Shown here piece after piece: positions 7,579 through 17,300 of a stretch of DNA of 64,000 nucleotides. Position 1 is the stretch's first letter. The number at the start of each line of letters is the position of its first letter. The DNA is from Xanthobacter aminoxidans. GTDB taxonomy: Bacteria > Pseudomonadota > Alphaproteobacteria > Rhizobiales > Xanthobacteraceae. The position numbers and the translations under genes were made by a program. The stretch is from the NCBI RefSeq assembly GCF_023571765.1, contig NZ_JAMJXC010000005.1:186001-250000 (forward strand), given 5' to 3'. The notes beneath the pieces were generated by a model. The model saw only the letters and a list, made by a program, of their open reading frames with translations, was not told the origin of the DNA and searched no databases.

Positions 7579-8613
7579 ATGCCAAAGTTTAAGCTCGAGT
7601 ATATCTGGCTCGACGGCTACACCCCGGTTCCCAATCTCCGGGGCAAGACCCAGATCAAGGAATATGACGTGTTCCCGAGCCTCGAGGAGCTGCCGCTGTG
7701 GGGCTTCGACGGTTCTTCGACCCAGCAGGCCGAGGGCCGCAGCTCGGACTGCGTGCTGAAGCCGGTCGCCGTCTATCCCGACCCGGCCCGCACCAACGGC
7801 GCCCTGGTGATGTGCGAAGTGATGATGCCGGACGGCGTCACCCCGCACCCGACCAACAAGCGCGCCACCATCCTCGATGATGCCGGCGCCTGGTTCGGCT
7901 TCGAGCAGGAGTACTTCTTCTACAAGAACGGCCGCCCGCTCGGCTTCCCCGAGGCCGGCTATCCCGCACCGCAGGGCCCCTATTACACGGGCGTCGGCTT
8001 CAAGAACGTGGGCGACGTCGCCCGCCAGATCGTCGAGGAGCACCTCGACCTCTGCCTCGCCGCCGGCATCAACCACGAGGGCATCAACGCGGAAGTCGCG
8101 AAGGGCCAGTGGGAATTCCAGATCTTCGGCAAGGGCTCCAAGAAGGCCGCCGACGAAGTGTGGATGGCCCGCTACCTGCTCCTGCGTCTCACCGAGAAGT
8201 ACGGCGTGGACATCGAGTTCCACTGCAAGCCGCTCGGCGACACCGACTGGAACGGCTCGGGCATGCATGCCAACTTCTCCACCTCCTACATGCGTGAAGT
8301 GGGTGGCAAGGCGTATTTCGAGAAGCTGATGGCGGCGTTCGAGGCCAACCTCGACGACCACATCGCCGTCTATGGCCCGGACAACCACATGCGCCTCACC
8401 GGCAAGCATGAGACCGCGCCGTGGAACAAGTTCTCCTACGGCGTTGCGGACCGTGGCGCGTCCATCCGCGTCCCGCACTCGTTCGTGAAGAACGACTACA
8501 AGGGCTATCTTGAGGATCGCCGCCCCAACTCCATGGGCGACCCCTACCAGATCGCCTCGCAGATCCTGAAGACCATCTCTTCGGTTTCCACCGACGTCTC
8601 GGCTGCGGCCTGA
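7579..8613 (+). CDS. glnII: Glutamine synthetase, type II
   Basis: A 344-residue GSII, the eukaryote-like form of glutamine synthetase, which makes glutamine from glutamate and ammonia with ATP. Hallmarks include MPKFKLEYIWLDGYTP, the LPLWGFDGSSTQQAEG block, the metal and glutamate-binding WFGFEQEYFF, GINAEVAKGQWEFQIFG, the catalytic HCKPLGDTDWNGSGMHANFSTSYMR-type region around residue 215 and the C-terminal GASIRVPHSF. I start at ATG 7579 after GAGAGA; 54 in-frame codons upstream are untranslated leader. GSII is octameric and not controlled by adenylylation; regulation here is expected through the sigma-54 promoter. It stands alone with its own terminator. A separate GSI (glnA) is expected elsewhere. 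Confidence 0.97.
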   Translation: MPKFKLEYIWLDGYTPVPNLRGKTQIKEYDVFPSLEELPLWGFDGSSTQQAEGRSSDCVLKPVAVYPDPARTNGALVMCEVMMPDGVTPHPTNKRATILDDAGAWFGFEQEYFFYKNGRPLGFPEAGYPAPQGPYYTGVGFKNVGDVARQIVEEHLDLCLAAGINHEGINAEVAKGQWEFQIFGKGSKKAADEVWMARYLLLRLTEKYGVDIEFHCKPLGDTDWNGSGMHANFSTSYMREVGGKAYFEKLMAAFEANLDDHIAVYGPDNHMRLTGKHETAPWNKFSYGVADRGASIRVPHSFVKNDYKGYLEDRRPNSMGDPYQIASQILKTISSVSTDVSAAA

Positions 8614-8619
8614 CGCCTT

Positions 8620-8655
8620 CGCCACGGCGCCCTCCGCGCGCCGTGGCGTTTTTTT
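8620..8655 (+). terminator. Intrinsic terminator of glnII
   Basis: A ten-base stem CGCCACGGCG / CGCCGTGGCG closes a nine-base loop and is followed directly by seven T. It begins six bases after the glnII stop, a textbook Rho-independent terminator. Confidence 0.93.
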
Positions 8656-8905
8656 GAGGCCGTGACGACCTGTTCGTTCCGCCGACTGCCGCGCGCGCTT
8701 CTTCTCGCGCTCTCCCTCCGGCCTTTGCCGTCGAGCCCGCGCCATTCGCGCCTGATTTTCCGTCCTATCTTCGGCAAGCCCGTCCCTTGGGGATGAGAAC
8801 TGCGCCGTGCCGATCGCCCTCCGCGGCGAAGCTGGTATAAGCGGGGGACATCCCTTGCGGCGCCGCGCCGTGGCGCCGCCGACCTCCTCGCGCCCGGAGC
8901 CGCCG

Positions 8906-9679
8906 ATGCCCGCCGACTGGAACGCCAGCCAATATCTGAAGTTCGAGGACCAGCGCACCCGCCCGGCGCGCGATCTCCTCGCGGCGGTGCCGCTTCAGAG
9001 CGCGGCGTTCGTAGTGGATCTTGGCTGCGGCCCCGGCAATTCCACCGAAATCCTGGCGCAGCGCTTTCCCGGCGCGGAGTTGCTCGGGCTCGACACCTCG
9101 CCGGCCATGCTGGAGGCGGCCCGCGCCCGCCTGCCCGGCGTCACCTTCGCGCTCGGTGACGCCTCAACCTTCACGTTGCCGAAGCCGGCGGACCTCATCT
9201 ACGCCAACGCCGTGCTGCAATGGGTGCCGGACCACGCCACCCTCCTGCCGCGCCTCATGTCGCTGCTGGCGCCCGGCGGGGTGCTGGCGGTGCAGATGCC
9301 GGACAATCTGGAAGAGCCGTCCCACGTCGCCATGCGCGAGACGGCCATGGCCGGCCCGTGGGCGGATAAGCTCCACGCCGCCACCCGCGCCCGCACCGTG
9401 CTGCCGGAGCCCGGCGCCTATTACGACATGCTGAAGCCCCACGCGGGGGCGGTGGACGTGTGGCACACCATCTACAACCACCCGCTCGACGGCATCCCGG
9501 CCATTGTGGAATGGGTGAAGGGCACGGGCCTTCGGCCCTTCATCGATCCGCTGGAGGGGGACGAGCGCACGCAGTTTCTGGAGGAATACGCCGCCCGCCT
9601 CGCCGATTCCTACCTGCCGCGGGTGGATGGCAAGGTGCTCCTCGCCTTCCCCCGCTTCTTCATCGTGGCGGTGAAATAA
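8906..9679 (+). CDS. tam: Trans-aconitate 2-methyltransferase
   Basis: A 257-residue SAM-dependent methyltransferase. It methylates trans-aconitate, a spontaneous by-product of the TCA cycle that inhibits aconitase. It matches Tam along its length: start [23 protein letters not shown]-binding motif [13 protein letters not shown] (about residue 36), [53 protein letters not shown] and final [14 protein letters not shown] start at ATG 8906, which has a CGGAG ribosome site and gives the expected family N-terminus; an upstream start at 8807 would add 33 atypical residues. It is monocistronic and converges on the NIPSNAP gene. Confidence 0.93.
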   Translation: MPADWNASQYLKFEDQRTRPARDLLAAVPLQSAAFVVDLGCGPGNSTEILAQRFPGAELLGLDTSPAMLEAARARLPGVTFALGDASTFTLPKPADLIYANAVLQWVPDHATLLPRLMSLLAPGGVLAVQMPDNLEEPSHVAMRETAMAGPWADKLHAATRARTVLPEPGAYYDMLKPHAGAVDVWHTIYNHPLDGIPAIVEWVKGTGLRPFIDPLEGDERTQFLEEYAARLADSYLPRVDGKVLLAFPRFFIVAVK

Positions 9680-9833
9680 AGGCCTGCGGCGCCCCGGCGC
9701 CCGCCGGGATCGGGGGAGACCTGAGGTTGGCGGAGTCTCGACACCGAACCGCGACGGGAGGTGAGGCTCCGATACCCGGCCGCGATCTTCCCCCGGCCGC
9801 TCCGAAGCCGAGGTGCCTTGGAAGGTGCCGTGC

Positions 9834-10175
9834 CTAGCCTTGCACGCCGAGCGGCGCGGAGAAGCCGACGGCATTGAGCAGGATGTCTTCGATCCCCTGC
9901 ACGGGCTCTCCGCTCGTCTCGCGGGTCACCCGCTTGATCTCATTCCACTCCTCATCCGCCATGAAACGCCGCCACGCCTCCTCCTTCGCGGGAAGGTCTG
10001 GCCAGGAGAGGATATAGACGAATCTGAGATTGTCCGGCTCGTCCGACAGCCACATGGCGACAATCTTGAACCCATATCTTTCGCGCATGATCCGCGCGGC
10101 GTGATCGCGGAAGCGGGCCAGAAAGACATCCTTGAGATCGGGGTTTATGCGATAGAGACGAAGCTGATTGATCAC
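9834..10175 (-). CDS. NIPSNAP-family protein
   Basis: A 113-residue protein with the ferredoxin-like alpha/beta pattern of NIPSNAP proteins: MINQLRLYRINPDLKDVFLARFRDHAARIMRERYG, then FKIVAMWLSDEPDNLRFVYILSWPDLPAKEEAWRRFMADEEW. The conserved W-x-x-x-x-x-x-R-W-like block (KEEAWRRFMADEEWNEIK) is present. The start is GTG 10175. Such proteins belong to the dimeric alpha-beta barrel group; their biochemical role is unknown. It follows the metNIQ operon in the same direction but is separated from metQ by 137 bases, so co-transcription is uncertain. Confidence 0.8.
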   Translation of the reverse strand: MINQLRLYRINPDLKDVFLARFRDHAARIMRERYGFKIVAMWLSDEPDNLRFVYILSWPDLPAKEEAWRRFMADEEWNEIKRVTRETSGEPVQGIEDILLNAVGFSAPLGVQG

Positions 10176-10312
10176 GGGCGCTGCTTTCCGACGGGTATGT
10201 CATCTTTGGCGATCGCGTCTGCGCGGCGGTTCCCGGGAGGCTTTCAACACCGTCTGGAATCGCCGTGGACTCTGGACCGCATGCGGCAGCATAGCCGCGC
10301 CCGCGAAGCGCT

Positions 10313-11092
10313 TCACCAGCTCGGCAGAACGGCGCCCTTGAAGGTTTCGAGGATGAAGGTGCGTGTCTCCGGCGACTGGTAGATCTCGACGAAGGTTTTC
10401 ACCCACGGCTTGTCCTTGTCCTGCGCGCGCACGGCGATGACGTTGACATAGGGCCCCTTGGGGTCCTCGCGCAGGATGGGGTCCTTCACCGGATCGAGCC
10501 CGGCCTCCTTGGCGTAGTTGGTGTTGATGCCCGCAGCCGCGAGGTCGGGGAGGGAGCGCGGCAGTTGCGCCGCGTCGATCTCCACGAACTTCAGCTTCTT
10601 GGGGTTCTCCACCACGTCGATCGCCGAAGCCTTCACGCCCACGCCGGGCTTCAGCTTGATGAGGCCCTTGTCGGCGAGCAGCAGCAGCACGCGGCCGCCA
10701 TTGGTGGGATCGTTCGGGATGCCGATGGACGATCCGGCCGGGATGTCCTCGAACTTCTTGTATTTGGTGGAATAGATGCCGATCGGGAAGTTCACCGTGC
10801 TGCCCACGGAAACGATCTTGTAGCCGCGATCGGCGATCTGGTTGTCGAGATAGGGCTGGTGCTGGAAGGAGTTGGCCTCGATGTCGCCGGACGACAAGGC
10901 GGCGTTGGGCACCACATAGTCGGAGAACTCGATCACCTTGATGTCGAGCCCCTTCTTGGCCGCCTCTTCCTTCACCTTCTCCAGGATCTGGGCGTGGGGG
11001 CCGGGGGTGACGCCGACCTTGATGGTCTCGGCGGAAGCAGAGAACGCGACGAGGGAAATGCCGGCGGCGAGCGCCAGAGCGAGGGCCTTCAT
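10313..11092 (-). CDS. metQ: Methionine ABC transporter substrate-binding protein
   Basis: A 259-residue periplasmic binding protein of the NlpA/MetQ family, third gene of metNIQ. The mature part begins ETIKVGVTPGPHAQILEKV and includes DIKVIEFSDYVVPNAALSSGDIEANSFQH, the region that binds D- or L-methionine in MetQ. The signal peptide MKALALALAAGISLVAFSASA ends in a normal signal peptidase I site. There is no lipobox Cys, so unlike Escherichia coli MetQ it should be free in the periplasm. I start at ATG 11092 because GGAGG lies just upstream, inside what would otherwise be codons 1-3 of a longer version. Gene order N-I-Q supports methionine rather than another ligand. Confidence 0.9.
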   Translation of the reverse strand: MKALALALAAGISLVAFSASAETIKVGVTPGPHAQILEKVKEEAAKKGLDIKVIEFSDYVVPNAALSSGDIEANSFQHQPYLDNQIADRGYKIVSVGSTVNFPIGIYSTKYKKFEDIPAGSSIGIPNDPTNGGRVLLLLADKGLIKLKPGVGVKASAIDVVENPKKLKFVEIDAAQLPRSLPDLAAAGINTNYAKEAGLDPVKDPILREDPKGPYVNVIAVRAQDKDKPWVKTFVEIYQSPETRTFILETFKGAVLPSW

Positions 11093-11136
11093 GGAAACCT
11101 CCATCTGAATTTGTAAGGGTCTGTGTGCGCCGGGGC

Positions 11137-11823
11137 TCAGCCGCGGCTGCGCTTGTCGAGGCGGCGGGCGAGGCGGTCGCCGAGGGTCTGCACCGCCTGC
11201 ACGAGAAGGATGAGCACGAGCACCACCGCCGCCATCACCTCAGGCATGAAGCGCTGGTAGCCGAAGCGGATGCCGAGGTCGCCGAGCCCGCCGCCGCCCA
11301 CCGCGCCCACCATGGCCGAATAGCCGAGCAGCGACACCGCCGCGAGGGTGAGGGCCAGCGTGATGGCGGGCAGCGCCTCAGGCAGCAGCACCTTGGCGAC
11401 GATCTGGATGGGGCTTGCGCCCATGGCCCGCGCCGCCTCCACCAGCCCCTGGTCGACCTCGCGGATGGCGGCCTCGATGAGCCGCGCGATGAAGGGAGCT
11501 GCCGCCACCGTCAGAGGCACGATGGCCGCGCTGGTGCCGATGGAGGTGCCCGCCACAAGGCGGGTGAAGGGGATGATGGCGACCACGAGGATGATGAAGG
11601 GCGTGGAGCGCGCCGCATTCACCACGAGGCCGAGGGACTGGTTGAGCCACGGCGCCGCGAACAGCTCGCCCGCCCGGCTGGTGGCGAGGAACACGCCGAG
11701 CGGCAGGCCGATGAGCGTGCCGAGAGCGCCGGAGACGGCCACCATGTAGAGCGTCTGCTGGGTGGCGTCGATGATGAGGTCGACGATGGTGGGCGGCAGC
11801 AGGCCGAAGGTGATGTCAAACAT
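11137..11823 (-). CDS. metI: Methionine ABC transporter permease
   Basis: A 228-residue inner-membrane permease with five hydrophobic segments and the EAA loop [26 protein letters not shown], which contacts the MetN ATPase. Family features include [22 protein letters not shown] and [29 protein letters not shown], both characteristic of MetI. The start ATG overlaps the end of metN by eight bases, showing tight coupling. Together with MetN and MetQ it forms the MetNI-type importer of methionine. Confidence 0.94.
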   Translation of the reverse strand: MFDITFGLLPPTIVDLIIDATQQTLYMVAVSGALGTLIGLPLGVFLATSRAGELFAAPWLNQSLGLVVNAARSTPFIILVVAIIPFTRLVAGTSIGTSAAIVPLTVAAAPFIARLIEAAIREVDQGLVEAARAMGASPIQIVAKVLLPEALPAITLALTLAAVSLLGYSAMVGAVGGGGLGDLGIRFGYQRFMPEVMAAVVLVLILLVQAVQTLGDRLARRLDKRSRG

Positions 11824-12946
11824 AGCCGAGGACCTCCGCCGTCAGATTGAGCCGTTCCACGGCATTGATGACGGCGCTGAGCGTGGGCGCGTCGCCCGGC
11901 ACCGAGACCACGATGACGCCGAAGGGCGTGCCGGCGATTTCGTCCACCTGGGCCTGGATGATGTTCACGTCCACCGAGAGCAGGCGCGACACGCGCGACA
12001 GTACCGGGTCCTGCGCGTGCTGGCCGGTGAAGACGATGCGCAGCACCGCCTGGTCGCGGCCGTCACGCGGCTCGGCGGAAAGCTGCTCGGCGACGCGGCG
12101 CGGCAGGCTCTTCGCGGTCAGGGCGGCGAGGAAGGAGCGGGTGGTGGGGTGGCGCGGCCGGGCGAACACCTCATAGGTGGCGCCGTCCTCCACGATGCGG
12201 CCGCCGTCGATCACCGCCACCTTGTCGGCCACCGCCTTGATGACCGCCATCTCGTGAGTGATGAGCAGCACGGTGAGGTTCAGTTCCGCATTCACGCGGC
12301 GCAGCAAAGCGAGGATCTGCTCGGTGGTCTCGGGGTCGAGGGCCGAGGTGGCCTCGTCGGAGAGCAGCACGCGGGGGCGGGTGGCGAGCGCGCGGGCGAT
12401 GCCGACGCGCTGCTTCTGGCCGCCGGAGAGCTCGGCCGGGTAGCGGTCGCGCTTGTCGGACAGGCCGACGAGATCGAGCAGCGGCTCGACCCGCGCCTTG
12501 ATTTCGGCGCGCGGCACGCCGGCGATCTCCAGCGGCAGGGCCACATTGTCGAAGGCGGTGCGGCGCGCCAGCAGGTTGAAGTGCTGGAAGATCATGCCGA
12601 TGGAGCGCCGCTCCTTGCGCAGCGCGGCCTCGTCGAGGGCGCCGATGTCCACGTCATCCACCAGCACGCGCCCGCCGGAGGGCTTTTCCAGCCCGTTGAC
12701 GAGGCGGATGAGGGTGGACTTGCCCGCCCCCGACCGGCCGATGACGCCGAGGATGGCGCCCTCCGGCACGTCCAGCGTGATGTCGGAGAGGGCATGCACC
12801 GCCGCGTGGCCGCTCCGGGCGGGAAAGGTCTTCGCCACCCGCTCGAAGCGGATGATGGAGCGCGCGGGCGCGGGGATGGCGGCGGGGGCGGCAGACGGGT
12901 CTGGAAGGGTAGGCACGGCGGCCGCCAAAGTCAGGGGGGCGTTCAT
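11816..12946 (-). CDS. metN: Methionine ABC transporter ATP-binding protein
   Basis: A 376-residue ATPase. Walker A is GRSGAGKST at residues 70-78, the signature LSGGQKQR and Walker [13 protein letters not shown] follow, and ITHEM is the switch. After the ATPase comes the NIL/ACT-like C2 domain (about residues 295-376, [21 protein letters not shown]), which in MetN binds methionine and shuts the transporter when internal methionine is high. The N-terminus carries a 30-residue Ala/Pro extension not usual in the family. I start at ATG 12946, preceded by GCCGGAG at proper distance, not at the ATG five codons earlier, which lacks a ribosome site. Confidence 0.94.
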   Translation of the reverse strand: MNAPLTLAAAVPTLPDPSAAPAAIPAPARSIIRFERVAKTFPARSGHAAVHALSDITLDVPEGAILGVIGRSGAGKSTLIRLVNGLEKPSGGRVLVDDVDIGALDEAALRKERRSIGMIFQHFNLLARRTAFDNVALPLEIAGVPRAEIKARVEPLLDLVGLSDKRDRYPAELSGGQKQRVGIARALATRPRVLLSDEATSALDPETTEQILALLRRVNAELNLTVLLITHEMAVIKAVADKVAVIDGGRIVEDGATYEVFARPRHPTTRSFLAALTAKSLPRRVAEQLSAEPRDGRDQAVLRIVFTGQHAQDPVLSRVSRLLSVDVNIIQAQVDEIAGTPFGVIVVSVPGDAPTLSAVINAVERLNLTAEVLGYV

Positions 12947-13125
12947 GAAAGGCTCCGGCATTGCCGGCTGTTCGTCAATCCGGTCTTTCGTCCGGCGCGG
13001 AGACGCCGCGGGAGGGAGCGGAGGACGGGGGAACAGGCGGCTCGGGAAGGGATGGGTGTCGGCGCAACCGGGACAGGGCCACGCTCTGCGCGGCATTCGG
13101 CGGTTTCACGCCGCTCCAGCGGCTG

Positions 13126-13173
13126 TCAGCGACACATCATCATAGGAAGGCCCATCCGTTCCGGGGCGAACAT
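13126..13173 (-). CDS. Putative leader peptide of metNIQ ending MMMCR
   Basis: A 15-codon open frame in the metN leader reads MFAPERMGLPMMMCR and stops. Its first ATG coincides with the predicted transcript start, so it could be leaderless; internal ATG codons at 13155 and 13143 offer shorter versions, the shortest being MMMCR. Three consecutive Met codons then Cys ahead of a methionine transporter is what a ribosome-mediated attenuator would look like. About 180 bases separate its stop from the metN start, with possible hairpins such as GCCGC-TGGA-GCGGC directly after it. This is inference; chance cannot be excluded for so short a frame. Confidence 0.4.
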   Translation of the reverse strand: MFAPERMGLPMMMCR

Positions 13174-13179
13174 GGCGGC

Positions 13180-13208
13180 AATATTGTTCGTTTTATCGAA
13201 CGCGTCAA
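13180..13208 (-). promoter_or_regulatory. Sigma-70 promoter of metNIQ with embedded palindrome
   Basis: Reading the minus strand, TTGACG (13203-13208) is 17 bases from AATATT (13180-13185), a good housekeeping promoter with a start near 13173. The spacer contains a perfect inverted repeat GTTCG-ATAAAA-CGAAC (13186-13201), placed where a bound repressor would block polymerase. The leader to metN is about 226 bases. Confidence 0.7.
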
Positions 13209-13238
13209 GTCTGAATTAAGTTGATTATATTTGTCTGG

Positions 13239-13802
13239 TTAGAGTCCGTCCAGCAGCCGCTGGCCCAGCCGCTCCAGCGCCCGGCCGAACACGGCGGGAT
13301 CATCCAGCGCCCGGGCCAGCACCAGCGCGCCCTGGATGGCGAGCACCGCTTCCTCCGCCCGGTCGTCCGCTTGAGCGGAGGGGAAGCCCGCGCGGGTGAG
13401 GGCGGCGGCCAGCGCATCCCGCCAGCGGGCGAAGTAGGAGGCGACCGCTGCGCCGAACCGGTCCCGCACCTCGCCCAAAGCGAACACGCCCACAAGGCAG
13501 ACGCGCCGGCCCGAGCGGAAATAGGCATCGGTGCGGGCCAGCATGTCCCGCACGGCGGCGGCGGGGTCGCCGTCTGCCCGCAGGGGCGCGTAGACATTGA
13601 CCTCGAACCAGCCGTCGATCTCGGCGAGCACGGCAGCCGCCATCTCCTCCTTCCCGCCGGGGAAGAAGTGATAGAGGCTTCCCTTGCCGAGCCCGGTGCG
13701 GGCGGTGATGTGGGCGAGGCTCGCCCCCTCGTATCCGTGCTCGCGGAACACCTCGCCCAGGAGGGGCAGGATGTCCGCGCGCTCGGCCACCGTTCGTGCC
13801 AT
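13239..13802 (-). CDS. TetR-family transcriptional regulator
   Basis: A 187-residue repressor. The N-terminal helix-turn-helix reads ILPLLGEVFREHGYEGASLAHITARTGLGKGSLYHFFPGGKEE; the ligand domain (PAAAVRDMLARTDAYFRSGRRVCLVGVFALG) has the look of the TetR_C subfamily, including a Cys at RVCLV. The start ATG shares a base with the stop of the upstream DUF1348 gene (TGATG), so the two are translated together. I infer that it represses its own operon through the palindromes at 14277-14311. The inducer is unknown. Confidence 0.9.
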   Translation of the reverse strand: MARTVAERADILPLLGEVFREHGYEGASLAHITARTGLGKGSLYHFFPGGKEEMAAAVLAEIDGWFEVNVYAPLRADGDPAAAVRDMLARTDAYFRSGRRVCLVGVFALGEVRDRFGAAVASYFARWRDALAAALTRAGFPSAQADDRAEEAVLAIQGALVLARALDDPAVFGRALERLGQRLLDGL

Positions 13803-14266
13803 CACATCCCCAGTTCGGTGAGGCCCGGATGGTCCGCCGGACGCGGGCCGAGGGGCCAGAGGAAGCGGCGGTCGCTCTCGGCGATCGCCACGTCGTTGAT
13901 GGAAGCCTCGCGCCGGCGCATCAGGCCCTCGGCGTCGAACTCCCACTGCTCGTTGCCATAAGAGCGGTACCACGCGCCATCGGCATCGTGCCACTCATAC
14001 TGGAAGCGCACCGCGATGCGGTTGTCGTTCAGCCCCCACAGCTCCTTGATGAGGCGATAGTCCAGCTCCCGCCGCCACTTGGCGGTGAGGAAGGTGACGA
14101 TCTCCGGCCGGCCGGTGAGAAAGTCGGAGCGGTTCCGCCAGCGGCTGTCCGGCGTGTAGGCGAGGGAGACGCGCTCGGGGGCGCGGGTGTTCCAGGCATC
14201 CTCCGCCATGCGCACCTTCTGCGTGGCGGTCTCGACGGTGAAGGGTGGCAGCGGCGGGCGGGCCAT
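13802..14266 (-). CDS. DUF1348, SnoaL/NTF2-like protein
   Basis: A 154-residue protein matching DUF1348 along its length: [69 protein letters not shown]-type core, and [18 protein letters not shown]. The fold is that of small NTF2-like enzymes or binding proteins; no activity is established for the family as far as I know. I start at ATG 14266, preceded by ACAGGAGACACCC. It is the first gene of a two-gene operon with a TetR regulator, suggesting that it handles the compound the regulator senses. Confidence 0.88.
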   Translation of the reverse strand: MARPPLPPFTVETATQKVRMAEDAWNTRAPERVSLAYTPDSRWRNRSDFLTGRPEIVTFLTAKWRRELDYRLIKELWGLNDNRIAVRFQYEWHDADGAWYRSYGNEQWEFDAEGLMRRREASINDVAIAESDRRFLWPLGPRPADHPGLTELGM

Positions 14267-14276
14267 GGGTGTCTCC

Positions 14277-14311
14277 TGTACTAATTGGTCAATAATGTAC
14301 CAATTGGTACA
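14277..14311 (-). promoter_or_regulatory. Paired operator for the DUF1348-tetR operon
   Basis: TGTACCAATTGGTACA at 14296-14311 is a perfect 16-base palindrome. A second imperfect copy, TGTACTAATTGGTCA, lies at 14277-14291, 19 bases away, just before the ribosome site of the first gene. Tandem palindromes in the leader of a tetR-containing operon are most simply autoregulatory operators. Confidence 0.7.
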
Positions 14312-14385
14312 GATAGCGACGCGAGTCAAGCGGCCCTCCCGTCCGGGTGGAGGGGAGGGCCGCTCGCGGTGGGTGGATGGCTCGG

Positions 14386-17300
14386 CTACTCGCCTGCCGG
14401 ATGGTGCAGGGCCGGAGGCAGATCGTGGCCATCCGGCTCGTCCTTGGCGCCGATGAAGCGACCGAAGATGCGGCCGAGGATGTGGCTCAAATCGTCCATC
14501 ACCGTGAACACCGCCGGCACGAACACCAGCGACAGTACGGTGGAGGTGATGAGGCCGCCGATGACCGCGATGGCCATGGGCGCGCGGAAGGCGCCGCCTT
14601 CGCCCAGCGCCATGGCCGAGGGCACCATGCCCGCCACCATGGCGATGGTGGTCATGACGATGGGCTGCGCCCGCTTGCGGCCGGCCTCGATGAGGGCGGT
14701 GAAGCGGTCGACGCCCTGGTGCATGGACTCGATGGCGAAATCCACCAGCAGGATGGCGTTCTTCGTCACGATGCCCATCAGCATGAGGAAGCCGATGACC
14801 ACCGGCATGGATACCGAATTGCCGGTGATGAGCAGTGCGATGAAGGCGCCGCCCACGCTCAGCGGCAGGGAGACCAGGATGGTGATGGGCTGGAGGATGT
14901 CGTGGAACAGCAGCACCAGCACCGCCAGAACCAGCATCAGGCCCGCCGCCATGGCCATGGCGAAGCCGGAGAACACCTCCGCCATGATCTCGGCGTCGCC
15001 GGCCTCCTTCAGCGTCACGCCGGCAGGCAGGTTCTGCGAAGCGGGCAGGGCCTTCACCTTGGCGAGGGCGTCGCCCAAAGGCGTGTCGCCCACGAGGTCC
15101 GCCTCCACCGCCACGCGCCGCGCGCGGTCGTAGCGGTCCAGCGCCGTCGGGCCCTTGCCGAACTGGACATCCGCCACGGCGGAGAGCGGCACCGCGCCGC
15201 CGGAGGCGGTGGGCACCTTCAGTGCGTCGAAGGTGGAGAGCCGGGTCCGCGCGTTCTCGGCGAGCTGCACGCGGATGTCGATCTGCCGGTCCTTGGCGGA
15301 GAACTTGGCGAGGTTGGCGGAGATGTCGCCGATGGTGGCGATGCGCACCGTCTCGGCGATGGTGTCCACCGAGACGCCCAGCTCCGCCGCCTCGTCCAGC
15401 TTGGGCACGATGCGGATCTCCGGCCGGTCCAGGGCGGCGGAGGAGACAACGTTGGCAAGTTCCGGCACGTCGGCGCGCACCGCCTTCTCCACCGCCACGG
15501 CGGCATCCGCGACGGACGCGCCATCGCTGCCGGAGAGGATCACCTGGAAGCCGCGCTGGGTGTTCTGCCCGTTCTGGCTCCAGGAGACGCGCAGGTCCGG
15601 CATGGCGGCCAGCGTCTTCGAGAACTGGGTCTCGAAGGTCTTCTGGTCGATCTTGCGCTCGCTGCGCGGCTTCAGGTTGATGACGACCTGCGCCTTGCGC
15701 ACCTCGCCGGAGGTGAGGGCGAGGCCGCCGGAGCCGCCGGAGCCGGCGGTGGCGTAGACGCTCCTCACCTCGGGCAGGCTGAGGGCCGCGCGGGCGATCT
15801 CGTCCGACACCTTCTGCGTCTCCGCCAGCGTGCTGCCGGGCGGCAGCTCCACCGAGAGAAGGGCGCGGGAGATGTCGTTGGTGGGCAGGAAGCCGGAGGG
15901 CAGCAGCGTGGACAGCCAGATGGAGCCGGCGAAGATGGCGATGCCCATGCCGATGGTGGCGAAGCGGTGCTTCACCGACCAGGAGAGCAGGCGCACGTAG
16001 CCGCGCATCACGAGGCTGTCCCGGCCCTCGCGGTGGCCGGTGTCCTTCAGGAAATAGGCCGCCACCAGGGGCGTGATGAGCCGCGCCACCGCCAGCGAGA
16101 ACAGCACGGCGATGGCCACCGTGAGGCCGAACTGCTTGAAGTACTGGCCCGCGATGCCGCCCATGAAGGACACGGGCGCGAACACGGCGGCGATGGTGAG
16201 GGTGGTCGCCACCACCGCGAGGCCGATCTCGTCCGCCGCCTCAATGGCCGCGCGATAGGGAGATTTCCCCATGCGCATGTGGCGGACGATGTTCTCGATC
16301 TCCACGATGGCGTCGTCCACCAGGATGCCGGTGACGAGCGTGATGGCGAGCAGGCTCACCGCGTTCAGCGAGAAGCCCAGCATGTCCATGACCCAGAAGG
16401 TGGGCAGGATGGAGAGCGGGATCGCAAGCGCGGTGATCAGCGTCGCGCGGATGTCGCGCAGGAACAGGAACACCACGATGACCGCGAGGATGGCACCCTC
16501 GATCAGCGTGTGCATGGCGCTCTGGTAGTCCGACTTGGTGAAGCGGACCGTGGTGTCGATCTCGGTGATGGTGACGTCGGGATGGGCGGCGCGCAGCTTG
16601 GCGAGTTCCTCGGTCACGCGGTCATAGACCGTCACGTCCGAGAAGCCCTTGGCGCGGTAGACGCCGAAGGCCACCACGCTCTTGCCGTCGAGCCGGGCGA
16701 ACACGCGCTGCTCCGCCGCGCCGTCCACCACGCTGCCCAGCTCCCCCAGCCGCACGGAGCGGCCGTTGGAGAGCACGATGCGGGTGTCGGCCAGCGCTTC
16801 CACCGAGGACGCGCCGGCGAGCGTGCGGATGGGCTGCTCCTGCGTGCCCACTTCGCCCCGGCCGCCGGAGACGTCGAGATTGGTGGCGCGCAATTGCCGG
16901 CTCACCTCGGCGGCGGTGATGCCGAGCGACATCAGCCGGTCGGGATTGAGGGAGATGCGGATCTCGCGGTCCACGCCGCCCTGCCGCTTCACCTGCGCCA
17001 CGCCGCGCACGCCCTGCAAAGCGCGGGCGAGGGTGTCGTCGATGAACCAGCTCACCTGCTCCGTCGTCATGTTGGGCGCGGAGACCGCGTAGGTGACGAT
17101 GGGCAGGCCTTCGATGTCGATGCGCTGGATCTGCGGCTCGTCGATGGAGCGAGGCAGGTCCATGCGGATCTTGGTGATGGCGTCGCGCGTGTCGTTCACG
17201 GCGCGGTCCACCAGCGTCTCCAGGTGGAATTCCACCAGCGTGACGCTCGCCCCCTCGCTGATGGAGGAGGTGATGTGCTTGACGCCGGAGATGCCGGCGA

